In this document: positions 33,307 through 41,909 of the stretch, one piece after another
Numbering within the stretch: position 1 is the stretch's first letter
Layout of the letters: every line of letters begins with the position of its first letter
DNA from: Sphingobacteriaceae bacterium
GTDB lineage: Bacteria > Bacteroidota > Bacteroidia > B-17B0 > Aurantibacillaceae
Direction: 5' to 3'
Assembly (NCBI GenBank): GCA_002319075.1
Contig: NVQB01000001.1
Span: 806,001 to 870,000 of the forward strand
Length of the DNA stretch: 64,000 nucleotides
The notes under the pieces: generated by a model
What the model was told of the DNA's origin: nothing
Databases searched by the model: none
What the model saw: the letters and a program-made list of their open reading frames with translations, nothing else
Made by a program: the position numbers and the translations under genes

Positions 33307-33780
33307 ATGAAAAGCATGGTAACACCCCACATGAGCAAAGCCATTCCAACCACATTGTCACTACTATTACTTACAGGGATGATTGTTTCTTTAACCAGTA
33401 TGACATCAGTTCCTGATAGCATTGTTGGCAAATGGGAATCTGCAGACAAGGAATATACTTGGGAATTTTTTAAAGGCGGAGAGTCATATTTTGCTAAACT
33501 CATAACAAGTAATGATGCTCTTGAACCCGATGGAAAAACATTCAAAAAGGACGTGAAAAATTCCGACCAAAAACTAAAAAACCGAAGTTTGCAAGGTATC
33601 ATTTTTGTATTCAGCTTAAAGTATAATGATGGCGCATATACAGATGGAAAAATATATGCATTTAGCGATGGTAATTTATACGATTGTAAGGCAACCGTAG
33701 AAGGGAACAAACTTTATTTTAGAGCTTATAAAGGCGTTTCCATCTTAGGAAAAACTATTGAGTTTAATCATGTGAAGTAA
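33307..33780 (+). CDS. DUF2147 family exported protein
   Basis: 157 residues with an N-terminal hydrophobic signal (LSLLLLTGMIVSLTSMTS) and a DUF2147 domain (SIVGKWESADKEYTWEFFKGGESYFAKLITSND, then LQGIIFVFSLKYNDGAYTDGKIYAFSDGNLYDCKATVEGNKLYFRAYKGVSILGKTIEF). It leads an operon with a ketopantoate-reductase-like gene, a small membrane protein and a ferredoxin-fold protein. An ATG at residue 4 or 9 is also a possible start. Confidence 0.85.
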   Translation: MKSMVTPHMSKAIPTTLSLLLLTGMIVSLTSMTSVPDSIVGKWESADKEYTWEFFKGGESYFAKLITSNDALEPDGKTFKKDVKNSDQKLKNRSLQGIIFVFSLKYNDGAYTDGKIYAFSDGNLYDCKATVEGNKLYFRAYKGVSILGKTIEFNHVK

Positions 33781-33805
33781 AACAATACAAACTAATTTAA
33801 AAAAA

Positions 33806-34738
33806 ATGAAAATATTGATGTTTGGCAGAGGGGTTATTTCAACACAATACGCTTGGGCACTTGAAAAAGCAGGGCACACCGTTGAGTTTTATGTAAGACC
33901 TGGTAGAAAAGCTGAATTCGGTTCTACCGTAACATTAAACCTTTTAGATGCTCGAAAGAAAATAAGAGGTATACCTGTGAAAGAAAATTGGCCTGTTACC
34001 TTGATAGAAGATTTTAATGCAGATCATAGTTACGATTTGATATTTGTAAGCGTACAGCATTATCATTTTAAGAAAGTAGCAGAGCACTTGTCAGACAAAG
34101 TTGGTAAAGCAACTGTATTACTCTTTAATAATTTCTGGGAAGAACCTTTAGAACAAGTGGCAAGTTTGCCTGTTAAGCAATTAGTATGGGGCTTTCCGCA
34201 AGCCGGTGGAGGCTTTGATAGTAAAGGGGTCTTGAACGGCTCTATTTTAGGAGGTATTACAATTGGCACTTTTCATTCAGAATTAACCGATAGAGATTTA
34301 GCAGTAATAGAGTTGTTCAGATCAGCAGGTATCAAAAGCACAATAAGTAAAGATTTTCGGTCATGGCTTTTCGGTCATTTTGCGATGAATGCCGCAATGC
34401 TTATAGAAATTTTAAAAGCTAAGACCACCATGCTTGTGGCATTCCAAACAACCAAACACTGGAAGAATGCAATAGCAAACGGAAAGGGCTTATTGCCCTT
34501 GCTAAAAGCCCGAAATGTAGATATTACAAAAAGTCCGGTTCTTAAAATATTTGGCGTACCACCTTGGCTGATAAGTTTTGGAATGAAACTGGCAATTAGA
34601 TTTTTACCCCCCTTAAAGCATAGTTTTTCCAATCATTCAAATCAGGAGGAAATTGATTCTTATGCTAAAGATGTGATGGCTATGGCAGAAAAATTAAAAA
34701 TTAGTTTGCCAAGGTATGAATCACGCGTAAAATACTAA
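33806..34738 (+). CDS. Ketopantoate reductase family protein (ApbA/PanE-like)
   Basis: 310 residues. The N-terminal Rossmann motif ILMFGRGVISTQYAWALEKAGHTVEFYVRPG and QHYHFKKVAEHLSDKVGKATVLLFNNFWEE match the ApbA N-terminal domain; the C-terminal helical domain has FRSWLFGHFAMNAAMLIEILKAKT. The usual ketopantoate catalytic Lys-Asn-Ser arrangement is not clearly present, so a role in pantothenate synthesis is doubtful, and 2-ketoacid or unknown reductase activity is as likely. The next gene starts 4 bases after its stop. Confidence 0.85.
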   Translation: MKILMFGRGVISTQYAWALEKAGHTVEFYVRPGRKAEFGSTVTLNLLDARKKIRGIPVKENWPVTLIEDFNADHSYDLIFVSVQHYHFKKVAEHLSDKVGKATVLLFNNFWEEPLEQVASLPVKQLVWGFPQAGGGFDSKGVLNGSILGGITIGTFHSELTDRDLAVIELFRSAGIKSTISKDFRSWLFGHFAMNAAMLIEILKAKTTMLVAFQTTKHWKNAIANGKGLLPLLKARNVDITKSPVLKIFGVPPWLISFGMKLAIRFLPPLKHSFSNHSNQEEIDSYAKDVMAMAEKLKISLPRYESRVKY

Positions 34739-34742
34739 TCAA

Positions 34743-34946
34743 ATGAAACAAAGCGAAAAAATAGACAAACTCCCAATAATTTGGTTAATGCTGTCAAATA
34801 TGTTTCCTCCAATAGGATTTGTCCTATACTTTAAACATAAAGATCAATCACCAAAAAAAGCCAAAAAATCCTTGATAGGCGCGTTAATTGGTATTCCAAT
34901 GGGCATAATGATGAGCTACATATTTAATAATTACATATTTGTATAG
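34743..34946 (+). CDS. Small membrane protein
   Basis: 67 residues with two hydrophobic helices (about 11-29, LPIIWLMLSNMFPPIGFVLYF, and about 43-66, SLIGALIGIPMGIMMSYIFNNYIFV) joined by a basic loop KHKDQSPKKAKK. It is tightly spaced within the HxlR-linked operon (4 bases after the upstream stop). No family recognised. Confidence 0.7.
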   Translation: MKQSEKIDKLPIIWLMLSNMFPPIGFVLYFKHKDQSPKKAKKSLIGALIGIPMGIMMSYIFNNYIFV

Positions 34947-34959
34947 GAAGATTCAGTTA

Positions 34960-35175
34960 ATGAATAACGTAGAAGTATTTAAAACAAATGTTTTTGAAAT
35001 ATCAGATGCAAAAAATATTTTAAGGGCATTAACTCGCATGGATTCTAATCTTATTATAAATTTTGATCTCGAAGACTGTGATAAAATATTGAGAATAGAA
35101 GGTGTTGAAATAGATAAAGAACGAATAATAAGTATTTTAATTAATCAAGGATTTCAATGTGAGGCTTTAATTTGA
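34960..35175 (+). CDS. Small ferredoxin-fold-like protein, paralog of the one at 27546
   Basis: 71 residues from the ATG at 34960; an upstream in-frame start at 34939 is inside the preceding gene and less likely. Sequence MNNVEVFKTNVFEISDAKNIL and INFDLEDCDKILRIEGVEIDKERIISILINQGFQCEAL give the beta-alpha-beta order of HMA-like domains without CxxC. It parallels the 81-residue protein of the operon at 27546. Last gene of the HxlR-linked operon. Confidence 0.7.
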   Translation: MNNVEVFKTNVFEISDAKNILRALTRMDSNLIINFDLEDCDKILRIEGVEIDKERIISILINQGFQCEALI

Positions 35176-35319
35176 TAGTCTAAATAAAAACAGAATTGTT
35201 GAATTTAGTTATTAGAACTACGTTGATACTTCTTTGGTTTTATAACAATATGCTTTTCACTATAAATAAAATACGAAACAGCAAACCCTGAAAACGGAGG
35301 TGTTTGTCTTCCCTCTTTC

Positions 35320-35375
35320 GACTACAACATTCAGAGATTTGGCTACATTAACTAGTTCTATTATACTCACTTTTG
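35320..35375 (+). promoter_or_regulatory. AraC-type direct-repeat operator and -7 box, operon at 35415
   Basis: GACTACAAC (35320-35328) and GGCTACATT (35341-35349) are direct repeats 21 bp apart. The -7-like box CACTTTTG (35368-35375) ends in G exactly 34 bp after the second repeat starts, the same as in the four other operons. Confidence 0.75.
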
Positions 35376-35414
35376 CACCATAAATTATTTAACAAAAATA
35401 AAATAACAGCAAAA

Positions 35415-36317
35415 ATGAAAATCGTATTAACAGGTTCACTTGGAAACATCGGAAAGCCACTCACGCAGGATTTGGTGCAAAAAGGACATTCAGTAACAGT
35501 TATCAGCAGTAATGCAGAAAGACAAAAAGATATAGAAGCATTGGGCGCAAAAGCCGCTATCGGCAATATATTTGACGTTGATTTTTTAATAACATCTTTC
35601 AAAGATGCTGACATCGTTTACTTAATGGAAACAATGGAAGCAGCAGGCGATATGTTTGATAAAGAAGTCGATTTTATAGAAACGATCAATAAAATTGGTA
35701 ACAACTATAAAAAGGCAGTTGAACAATCAGGCGTAAAACAAGTGGTGCATTTGAGCAGCGTTGGCGCGCATACTGACAAAGGAACCGGTATTTTGATTTT
35801 TCATTACAATGTAGAAACCCTTTTAAGACAGTTGCCTGATAACATTTCTATTAAATTCGTTCGCCCAGTTGGTTTTTACATCAATATGTTTTCGTTCGTG
35901 CAAACAATAAAACATAAAGGTGCAATCATTTCCAATTATGGTGGCAACAGCAAAGAACCTTGGGTTTCTCCTTTGGATATTGCGACTGTGATTTCTGAGG
36001 AAATGGAAAAGCCATTTGCAGGCCGAACCGTTCGTTATGTGGCAAGCGATGAACTTTCTCCAAACGAAATTGCAAAAGCACTTGGAGAAGCAATCGGTAA
36101 GCCCGATTTACAGTGGCAGGTTATTTCTGACGAACAACTTTTGACAAATTGGTTAAACATAGGCTTCAACGAGCAAATAGCCAAAGGGTTTGTGGAAATG
36201 CAAGCAAGTCAAGGCACTGGTGCGATATATGAAGATTATTACCGGAACAAACCAACATTGGGCAAAGTGAAACTGGCTGATTTTGCGAAAGAATTTGCCA
36301 TTGTTTACAATGCTTAA
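35415..36317 (+). CDS. NmrA-like NAD(P)-binding protein
   Basis: 300 residues from the ATG at 35415; the in-frame start at 35373 lies on the -7 box and is rejected. Nucleotide motif IVLTGSLGNIGKPLTQDLVQKGHSVTVISS and VVHLSSVGAHTDKGTGILIFHYNVE closely match the protein at 20695, and the two are plainly duplicates. The next motifs are KFVRPVGFYINMFSF and VSPLDIATVISEEM. Substrate unknown; probably an NAD(P)H-dependent reductase or redox sensor. It leads an operon with a small membrane protein and an AraC paralog. Confidence 0.9.
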   Translation: MKIVLTGSLGNIGKPLTQDLVQKGHSVTVISSNAERQKDIEALGAKAAIGNIFDVDFLITSFKDADIVYLMETMEAAGDMFDKEVDFIETINKIGNNYKKAVEQSGVKQVVHLSSVGAHTDKGTGILIFHYNVETLLRQLPDNISIKFVRPVGFYINMFSFVQTIKHKGAIISNYGGNSKEPWVSPLDIATVISEEMEKPFAGRTVRYVASDELSPNEIAKALGEAIGKPDLQWQVISDEQLLTNWLNIGFNEQIAKGFVEMQASQGTGAIYEDYYRNKPTLGKVKLADFAKEFAIVYNA

Positions 36318-36377
36318 TGTCAAAAAACAACATTCTAATAAATTAAAATAACAATTAAATAAAATATCTTTACAAAT

Positions 36378-36593
36378 ATGAAACCACCTAAAAAATGGAA
36401 AATGGCAATCGTTATTTGGCTTGCCATCTATCCTTTAATAACAGCAGTATTTATGATCTTTGGTAAATACTTAATGCAAATAGAATTTGTACCGCTTCGT
36501 ACTTTAGTTATGACACTTATTTTAGTGCCAACAATGGTATTTATTTTAATGCCTTTTGTAATGAAGTTGTTAGGTGACTGGATAAAAAAATAA
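36378..36593 (+). CDS. Small membrane protein
   Basis: 71 residues with two hydrophobic helices (about 8-28, WKMAIVIWLAIYPLITAVFMI, and about 41-66, RTLVMTLILVPTMVFILMPFVM). The pattern W-K-A-x-x-x-W-x-x-I-Y-P-L-I and VPTM-F-LMP is the membrane part found at the end of antibiotic-biosynthesis-monooxygenase-like proteins; here it stands alone. It sits between the NAD(P)-binding gene and the AraC paralog. Confidence 0.75.
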   Translation: MKPPKKWKMAIVIWLAIYPLITAVFMIFGKYLMQIEFVPLRTLVMTLILVPTMVFILMPFVMKLLGDWIKK

Positions 36594-36614
36594 TATATTT
36601 TTTAAATTTGCAGT

Positions 36615-37535
36615 ATGGAACACAAACGAACAAAACGAATAAAAACCATTAGCGAATTTCATCGTTTAAGGGGCTTACCACAACCCGAACACCCACTGAT
36701 TAGTGTGGTAGATTATAGTGCCGTTCAGCGACCTGCCGATATTGCCGAAACAAATTGGGTATTTGATTTTTATCAAATTTCCATAAAGCGAGGAATAAAT
36801 GCCAAACTCAAATATGGACAACAAGAATACGATTTTGACGAGGGGATTATGTTTTTCATTTCGCCCAATCAGATTTTAAGGATTGAACCCGATAGTAAAA
36901 CAAAAGAAAAAAAATCAGGCTTTATGTTGCTTATCCACCCCGATTTTTTTTGGAATACACCACTTGCCAAAATTATTAAGCAATATGACTTTTTTAATTA
37001 TTCGGTAAATGAAGCCTTGTTTGTTTCTGGAAAAGAAGAAACAACTATTAACGGAATCATAGCAAACATTGAACAAGAGTACCATGCTAACATTGACAAG
37101 TTTAGCCAAAGCATTATCATTTCGCATATTGAGGCACTACTCAATTATTCAGAACGGTTTTATGAAAGACAATTTATCACCAGAAAAATTACCAATCACA
37201 AAATTCTTAATCGCTTAGAGGAACTATTGAATGACTATTTCAATAGCGATAATTTGATTTCAAAGGGGTTGCCAACCGTTCAATTCATTGCCGATAAACT
37301 TAATATATCGCCAAACTATTTAAGTGATCTGCTAAAAGTATTAACCGGGCAAAGTACACAGCAACATATTCACGACAAGCTAATTGAAAAAGCGAAGGAA
37401 AAATTATCTACAAGTAATTTATCAGTCAGCGAAATCGCTTATGAATTAGGCTTTGAACATTCTCAGTCTTTTAGTAAGTTGTTCAAAGTAAAAACTAATC
37501 AAAGCCCTTTGGAGTTTAGATCCTCATTTAACTGA
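36615..37535 (+). CDS. AraC-family regulator, paralog family member 2
   Basis: 306 residues. Begins TKRIKTISEFHRLRGLPQPEHPLISVVDY, with FYQISIKRGINAKLKYGQQEYDFDEGIMFFISPNQILRIE in the sensor half. The HTH half has LPTVQFIADKLNISPNYLSDLLKVLTGQSTQQHIHDKL and LSVSEIAYELGFEHSQSFSKLFKVKTNQSPLEFR. It is the last gene of the operon at 35415 and is highly similar to the regulators at 22158, 38852, 40817 and 42531. Confidence 0.93.
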   Translation: MEHKRTKRIKTISEFHRLRGLPQPEHPLISVVDYSAVQRPADIAETNWVFDFYQISIKRGINAKLKYGQQEYDFDEGIMFFISPNQILRIEPDSKTKEKKSGFMLLIHPDFFWNTPLAKIIKQYDFFNYSVNEALFVSGKEETTINGIIANIEQEYHANIDKFSQSIIISHIEALLNYSERFYERQFITRKITNHKILNRLEELLNDYFNSDNLISKGLPTVQFIADKLNISPNYLSDLLKVLTGQSTQQHIHDKLIEKAKEKLSTSNLSVSEIAYELGFEHSQSFSKLFKVKTNQSPLEFRSSFN

Positions 37536-37603
37536 CACTCAGTATTTGAGAAGTAATATGGCGAAAATTAGCGCCATTACATTGCCTATAAAATTCACGA
37601 TTT

Positions 37604-37659
37604 AGATACACTATTCATTGATTGGGCTAATTATACTATTTCGTTTCCAGCGATCTTTG
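37604..37659 (+). promoter_or_regulatory. AraC-type direct-repeat operator and -7 box, operon at 37688
   Basis: AGATACACT (37604-37612) and GGCTAATTA (37625-37633) are imperfect direct repeats 21 bp apart. GATCTTTG (37652-37659) is the -7 box, whose G is 34 bp after the second repeat starts. This is the most diverged of the five sites, but the geometry is exact. Confidence 0.6.
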
Positions 37660-37687
37660 TTCTATTATTTTAAAAATTTAGAAAAAA

Positions 37688-38527
37688 ATGGAAACAAAAA
37701 AAGTATGGCTTGTTACAGGGGCTTCAAAAGGTTTAGGGCTTAGTTTGGTGAAAAAATTATTACAAAATGACTATTGCGTGGTGGCAACAACACGGAATTC
37801 AAAATCTTTGATTGAAGAAATCAGCAACACTTCAGGAGTTTTTTTACCGTTAGAGGTGAACTTAACCGATAACATTGATGTCAAAAAAGCTATTGAAAAA
37901 AGCATTGCACATTTCGGGAAAATTGATGTAGTGGTAAACAATGCAGGCTACGGACAAATAGGAACATTGGAGGAATTAAGCGATGAAGAAGCAAGGGAAA
38001 ATTTTGATGTCAATGTTTTTGGTGCCCTGAATGTAATAAGAAATGCAATGCCTTATTTACGAAGGCAAAAGTCGGGCAATATCTTCAACGTTTCATCGGC
38101 AGGTGGATTTTTAGGAAGCTTTGCCGGTTGGGGCATTTATTGTTCTACAAAATTTGCAATGGCAGGGTTTACTGAAGCATTGGCAGAAGAGGTGAGAGAG
38201 TTTGGTATTAAAGTTTCTGTTGTTTATCCTGGGTATTTTCGCACCGATTTTCTTACCCAGGGTTCAGTAAGAACACCAAAGCAACCCATTCAGGACTATA
38301 AAGCTGCCCGACAATCCGAACAGGCACACCTTAAAAGCATTAGCGGTAATCAGCCAAACGATCCCGAAAAAGCGGCTGATGTTTTAATTGCCATTAGCAA
38401 AGAAGGAAATCCGCCTGTTCATTTGTTATTGGGCAATGATTCGTATGAAATTCTAAAAAATAAAATAGATATCATAACAGAGGATGCAGAAAAATGGAAA
38501 AGCTACACGTTATCCACCGCCTTTTGA
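37688..38527 (+). CDS. SDR-family oxidoreductase
   Basis: 279-residue classical short-chain dehydrogenase. TGASKGLGLSLVKKLL is the NAD(P) motif, VVNNAGYGQIG follows, then the catalytic Ser in IFNVSSAGGFLG and the Tyr-x3-Lys pair in IYCSTKFAMAGFTEAL. PGYFRTDF lies near the C-terminal third. Substrate unknown. It leads the third AraC-terminated operon, whose next gene overlaps it by 34 bp. Confidence 0.93.
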   Translation: METKKVWLVTGASKGLGLSLVKKLLQNDYCVVATTRNSKSLIEEISNTSGVFLPLEVNLTDNIDVKKAIEKSIAHFGKIDVVVNNAGYGQIGTLEELSDEEARENFDVNVFGALNVIRNAMPYLRRQKSGNIFNVSSAGGFLGSFAGWGIYCSTKFAMAGFTEALAEEVREFGIKVSVVYPGYFRTDFLTQGSVRTPKQPIQDYKAARQSEQAHLKSISGNQPNDPEKAADVLIAISKEGNPPVHLLLGNDSYEILKNKIDIITEDAEKWKSYTLSTAF

Positions 38528-38841
38528 TGGTGATAACATTTTTAAGTATAGGTTGTGTAAACAATAAAAATACAACAATGGAAAAAAGTAAAACAATAGA
38601 AGAAACCAAAGATTATATTGGTATGTGGGTAACAAAGGATGGTTACATTCGCCACGAACTATTACCCAATAACCGGTACGATGAGGCTCGTGGCAATCAA
38701 CAAAGTGCCTATCAGGGAGGTTTCAAGATCACCAAAAACCATATTGACTATAAAGACGACACAGGATTTACAGCAGACGGTGAATTTAAAGATGGTATCC
38801 TGTATCATGGAGGAATGATTTTGTACAAAGAAAAAAAGTAA
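38494..38841 (+). CDS. Atu4866-family lipoprotein
   Basis: 115 residues. The N-terminal segment MEKLHVIHRLLMVITFLSIGC has a charged head, a hydrophobic core and a lipobox-like LSIGC. The mature part matches the Atu4866 family: YIGMWVTKDGYIRHELLPNNRYDEARGNQQSAYQGGFKITKNHIDYKDDTGFTADGEF. The first ATG at 38494 overlaps the SDR gene by 34 bp; the alternative ATG at 38527 overlaps the SDR stop by one base but would remove the charged head. The function of this family is unknown. It is commonly placed beside SDR genes, as here. Confidence 0.85.
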   Translation: MEKLHVIHRLLMVITFLSIGCVNNKNTTMEKSKTIEETKDYIGMWVTKDGYIRHELLPNNRYDEARGNQQSAYQGGFKITKNHIDYKDDTGFTADGEFKDGILYHGGMILYKEKK

Positions 38842-38851
38842 ATTAGCATCT

Positions 38852-39766
38852 ATGGAAAAGACATATCGCTTTAATTCAATAGCTGAGTTTCATGCTTTTT
38901 GTAACCTCTCCAATCCAGAGCACCCACTAATCAGCTTGATTGATTACAGTAAGGTTTCTTACCCTATCAATGAAAGCAAGTTAAAATGGGTTCAGAATTT
39001 TTATTCTGTTGGATTAAAGCGGAATGTCAGCCATAAATTTAATTACGGACAACAAGAAATTGATTTTAATTCTGGAGTGCTGACCTTTGTTTCACCGCTC
39101 CAATTTCTAAAAGTGGAAATTAACCAGGATGTTGTAATTGAGCCAACAGGTTGTCTATTACTCATTCACCCCGATTTTTTATGGAATACCACATTAACAA
39201 AGAAGATAAAGTCTTATGACTTTTTTCAGTATGCTGTAAACGAAGCACTTTTCTTGTCTGACAAAGAAGAAAAGGTTATTGTGGATATTCTTCAAAATAT
39301 TGAAAAGGAATATCAGTCCAATATTGACAAATTCAGTCAGGATCTTATTGTTGCACAAATAGAATTGTTGCTTATTTATTCAGAGCGATTTTATGAACGT
39401 CAGTTTCTCACCCGGAAAAAATCCAATCACGAAATATTAATTAGTTTTGAAGAAGTGCTCTCGAAGAGCTTTGAAAGCGGAAAACTATCGGAAAATGGTA
39501 TTCCAACGGTAACATCTCTTGCTGCGCAGCTAAACATTTCACCTAACTACCTTGGGAGTTTATTGCGAATACATACTAGTCAAAACACACAACAACACAT
39601 TCAAAGCAAACTTATTGAATATGCAAAAGAGCGATTAAGCACAACCAATTTATCAGTGAGTGAAATTGCTTATGAATTAGGTTTTGAGCATCCTCAATCG
39701 TTCAGCAAATTATTTAAAAGTAAAAGTGGTGTGAGCCCTTTGGAGTTTAGAGCGAGTTTTAATTAA
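38852..39766 (+). CDS. AraC-family regulator, paralog family member 3
   Basis: 304 residues. It begins TYRFNSIAEFHAFCNLSNPEHPLISLIDYSK, the most diverged N-terminus in the family, and its HTH half has IPTVTSLAAQLNISPNYLGSLLRIHTSQNTQQHIQSKLI and LSVSEIAYELGFEHPQSFSKLFKSKSGVSPLEFR. The different sensor region suggests a different ligand from its paralogs. Last gene of the operon at 37688. Confidence 0.93.
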   Translation: MEKTYRFNSIAEFHAFCNLSNPEHPLISLIDYSKVSYPINESKLKWVQNFYSVGLKRNVSHKFNYGQQEIDFNSGVLTFVSPLQFLKVEINQDVVIEPTGCLLLIHPDFLWNTTLTKKIKSYDFFQYAVNEALFLSDKEEKVIVDILQNIEKEYQSNIDKFSQDLIVAQIELLLIYSERFYERQFLTRKKSNHEILISFEEVLSKSFESGKLSENGIPTVTSLAAQLNISPNYLGSLLRIHTSQNTQQHIQSKLIEYAKERLSTTNLSVSEIAYELGFEHPQSFSKLFKSKSGVSPLEFRASFN

Positions 39767-39867
39767 GTAGCTTTTACACATAGTACAGGAAAGAACATAG
39801 AACAACAAAAGCCTAAGTCCACCCACCGTCCCAAACGATTTGACTTTTAACAAAGACACATCATTTT

Positions 39868-39923
39868 GACTACAACGACAGCCGTTTTGGCTACATCTGT
39901 TTTTTGATATCGTTGCACTTTTG
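39868..39923 (+). promoter_or_regulatory. AraC-type direct-repeat operator and -7 box, operon at 39979
   Basis: GACTACAAC (39868-39876) and GGCTACATC (39889-39897), each preceded by TTTT, are 21 bp apart. CACTTTTG (39916-39923) ends in G 34 bp after the second repeat starts. Repeat 1 is identical to that at 35320. Confidence 0.78.
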
Positions 39924-39978
39924 CATCGCTTTGCAAAAAATTTGCAGTAGTATTAATCAACAAAAAAAACAATAAAAG

Positions 39979-40794
39979 ATGAAAACAGTATTGGTTACAG
40001 GAGCTTCGGCTGGAATAGGAAAAGCAACCGCAATTTTATTGGCACAGAACGGCTATAATGTTTATGGTGCTGCACGCAGAACAGAGAAAATGAAAGAGCT
40101 GAAAAATTTCGGAATTAAGCCAATTTCATTGGACGTTACCAAAGAAGAAAGTCTTGTTGCGTGTGTTGAACAAATTTTGAAAGAAGCAGGAAGCATAGAC
40201 ATTTTAATTAATAATGCAGGATCGAGCAATTTCGGTGCATTGGAAGATGTGCCCATTTCCGATGCAAGATATCTATTGGATTTAAACTTGTTTGGTGTGG
40301 CTCGTTTAATACAATTAGTGTTGCCTAATATGCGTAAAAATAACTACGGAAAAATTGTAAATATTTCATCTGTCAACGGTAAATTTAGTTTCCCAATGGC
40401 AGGCTGGTATGTGGCGAGTAAATTTGCCATAGAGGGTTTAAGCGATGCCCTTCGCTATGAAGTGAAGCAATTTGGTATTGACGTAATTGTTGTTGAGCCG
40501 GGCGGCACTAAAACAGACATAGCAGCAATATCAAGTGAATATTTAATGCGTATATCTGGTAAAACAGTTTACAAGGGATTGGCCAAAAGTGTAAATAATG
40601 CAATTTATGACCCAAAAATTGTAGCAGGTTATCCCGAACCTATTTCAATTGCGAAACTCGTAAAACAAGGCATAGATGCAAGTAAACCCAAAACAAGATA
40701 CGTAAACGGTGCTTTGATGAAATTTACCTTGTTTTTAAGAAGACTGCTGTCAGACAAAATGTTTGATAAAATGATAATTAGTCAACTTAAATAA
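39979..40794 (+). CDS. SDR-family oxidoreductase
   Basis: 271-residue short-chain dehydrogenase: TGASAGIGKATAILLAQNGYNVYGAARR, DILINNAGSSNFG, the catalytic Ser in IVNISSVNGKFS, and the Tyr-x3-Lys pair in WYVASKFAIEGLSDALR, followed by VEPGGTKTDI. Related to, but clearly distinct from, the SDR at 37688. Substrate unknown. It is the only enzyme of the fourth AraC-terminated operon. Confidence 0.93.
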   Translation: MKTVLVTGASAGIGKATAILLAQNGYNVYGAARRTEKMKELKNFGIKPISLDVTKEESLVACVEQILKEAGSIDILINNAGSSNFGALEDVPISDARYLLDLNLFGVARLIQLVLPNMRKNNYGKIVNISSVNGKFSFPMAGWYVASKFAIEGLSDALRYEVKQFGIDVIVVEPGGTKTDIAAISSEYLMRISGKTVYKGLAKSVNNAIYDPKIVAGYPEPISIAKLVKQGIDASKPKTRYVNGALMKFTLFLRRLLSDKMFDKMIISQLK

Positions 40795-40816
40795 ATTTCA
40801 TACAAAATTAGTATCA

Positions 40817-41746
40817 TTGTTTATGGCAAATACAATACCCACTAGAATAAAATCAATCAGTGAGTTTCATCGGCTGAGAGGCTTGCCAAAGCCTGAACAT
40901 CCTTTGATTAGTATAATAGTTATGGACGATACTCACCAGCCCAACTACAATCCTATGGATGCGGTGTTTGATTTTTATTTTATTGCATTGAAACGTATGA
41001 AAGGCGTAAAGTATAAATACGGGCAAAGCCACTACGATTTTGAAGAGGAGGGTGTACTGTTTTTTATGTCGCCTAATCAGGTTCTTAAATTTGAAATTAC
41101 TGAAAAAGAATTTACCGAAAAACCGTCAGGTTGGATTTTGCTCATACACTCCGATTTTATTTGGAATACGTCACTTGCAAAAACAATTAAGCAATACGAT
41201 TTTTTTGATTATTCAGTAAATGAAGCGTTGCAGTTATCAGAAAAAGAAGAAGTAACGCTAAACGGCACTATACAAAATATCAAACAAGAGTACCATTCAA
41301 ACATTGACAAATTCAGCAAAAAAATTGTCATTTCGTATATAGAGACGTTACTCAACTATTCAGAGCGGTTTTACAATCGTCAGATCATCACAAGAGAAAA
41401 AGCCAATCATCAAATACTTGACCGTTTGGAAAAATTATTGACAGATTACTTTAATAGTGATGATTTGATTTCAAAAGGTTTGCCAACAGTTCAATATGTT
41501 GCAGACAACCTAAATGTTTCACCAAGTTATTTAGGCAGTTTACTTAGAGTACTGACAGGGCAAAACACACAGCAACACATTCATGACAAGTTAATAGAAA
41601 AAGCTAAAGAAAAATTATCTACAACAAGCCTTTCAATAAGCGAAATTGCTTATGAATTAGGCTTTGAACATTCGCAATCATTCAGTAAATTATTTAAAAG
41701 CAAAAGTGGTATAAGCCCTTTGGTTTTTAGAGCTAGTTTTAATTAA
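40817..41746 (+). CDS. AraC-family regulator, paralog family member 4
   Basis: 309 residues. It starts TRIKSISEFHRLRGLPKPEHPLISIIVMDD, with FYFIALKRMKGVKYKYGQSHYDFEEEGVLFFMSPNQVLKFE in the sensor half and LPTVQYVADNLNVSPSYLGSLLRVLTGQNTQQHIHDKLIEKAKEKL plus LSISEIAYELGFEHSQSFSKLFKSKSGISPLVFR in the HTH half. Lies 22 bases after the SDR gene in the same operon. Confidence 0.93.
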   Translation: MFMANTIPTRIKSISEFHRLRGLPKPEHPLISIIVMDDTHQPNYNPMDAVFDFYFIALKRMKGVKYKYGQSHYDFEEEGVLFFMSPNQVLKFEITEKEFTEKPSGWILLIHSDFIWNTSLAKTIKQYDFFDYSVNEALQLSEKEEVTLNGTIQNIKQEYHSNIDKFSKKIVISYIETLLNYSERFYNRQIITREKANHQILDRLEKLLTDYFNSDDLISKGLPTVQYVADNLNVSPSYLGSLLRVLTGQNTQQHIHDKLIEKAKEKLSTTSLSISEIAYELGFEHSQSFSKLFKSKSGISPLVFRASFN

Positions 41747-41757
41747 GAGTCACTTTT

Positions 41758-41813
41758 GACTAAACAAAAGTCATTTTTGGCTAAACTTTTCTCTCGCAAT
41801 CGTTGCAATTTTG
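41758..41813 (+). promoter_or_regulatory. AraC-type direct-repeat operator and -7 box, operon at 41910
   Basis: GACTAAACA (41758-41766) and GGCTAAACT (41779-41787), both preceded by TTTT, are 21 bp apart. CAATTTTG (41806-41813) ends in G 34 bp after the second repeat starts. The first repeat begins only 12 bases after the stop of the preceding AraC gene. Confidence 0.75.
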
Positions 41814-41909
41814 CATAAACAAATAAATGATTTATGAATAGGTGCAGTCGTTGCCAAAATAAATCTAAAATTTTATTGAAACAAAATCATTTGAACACAA
41901 TATATTCCC

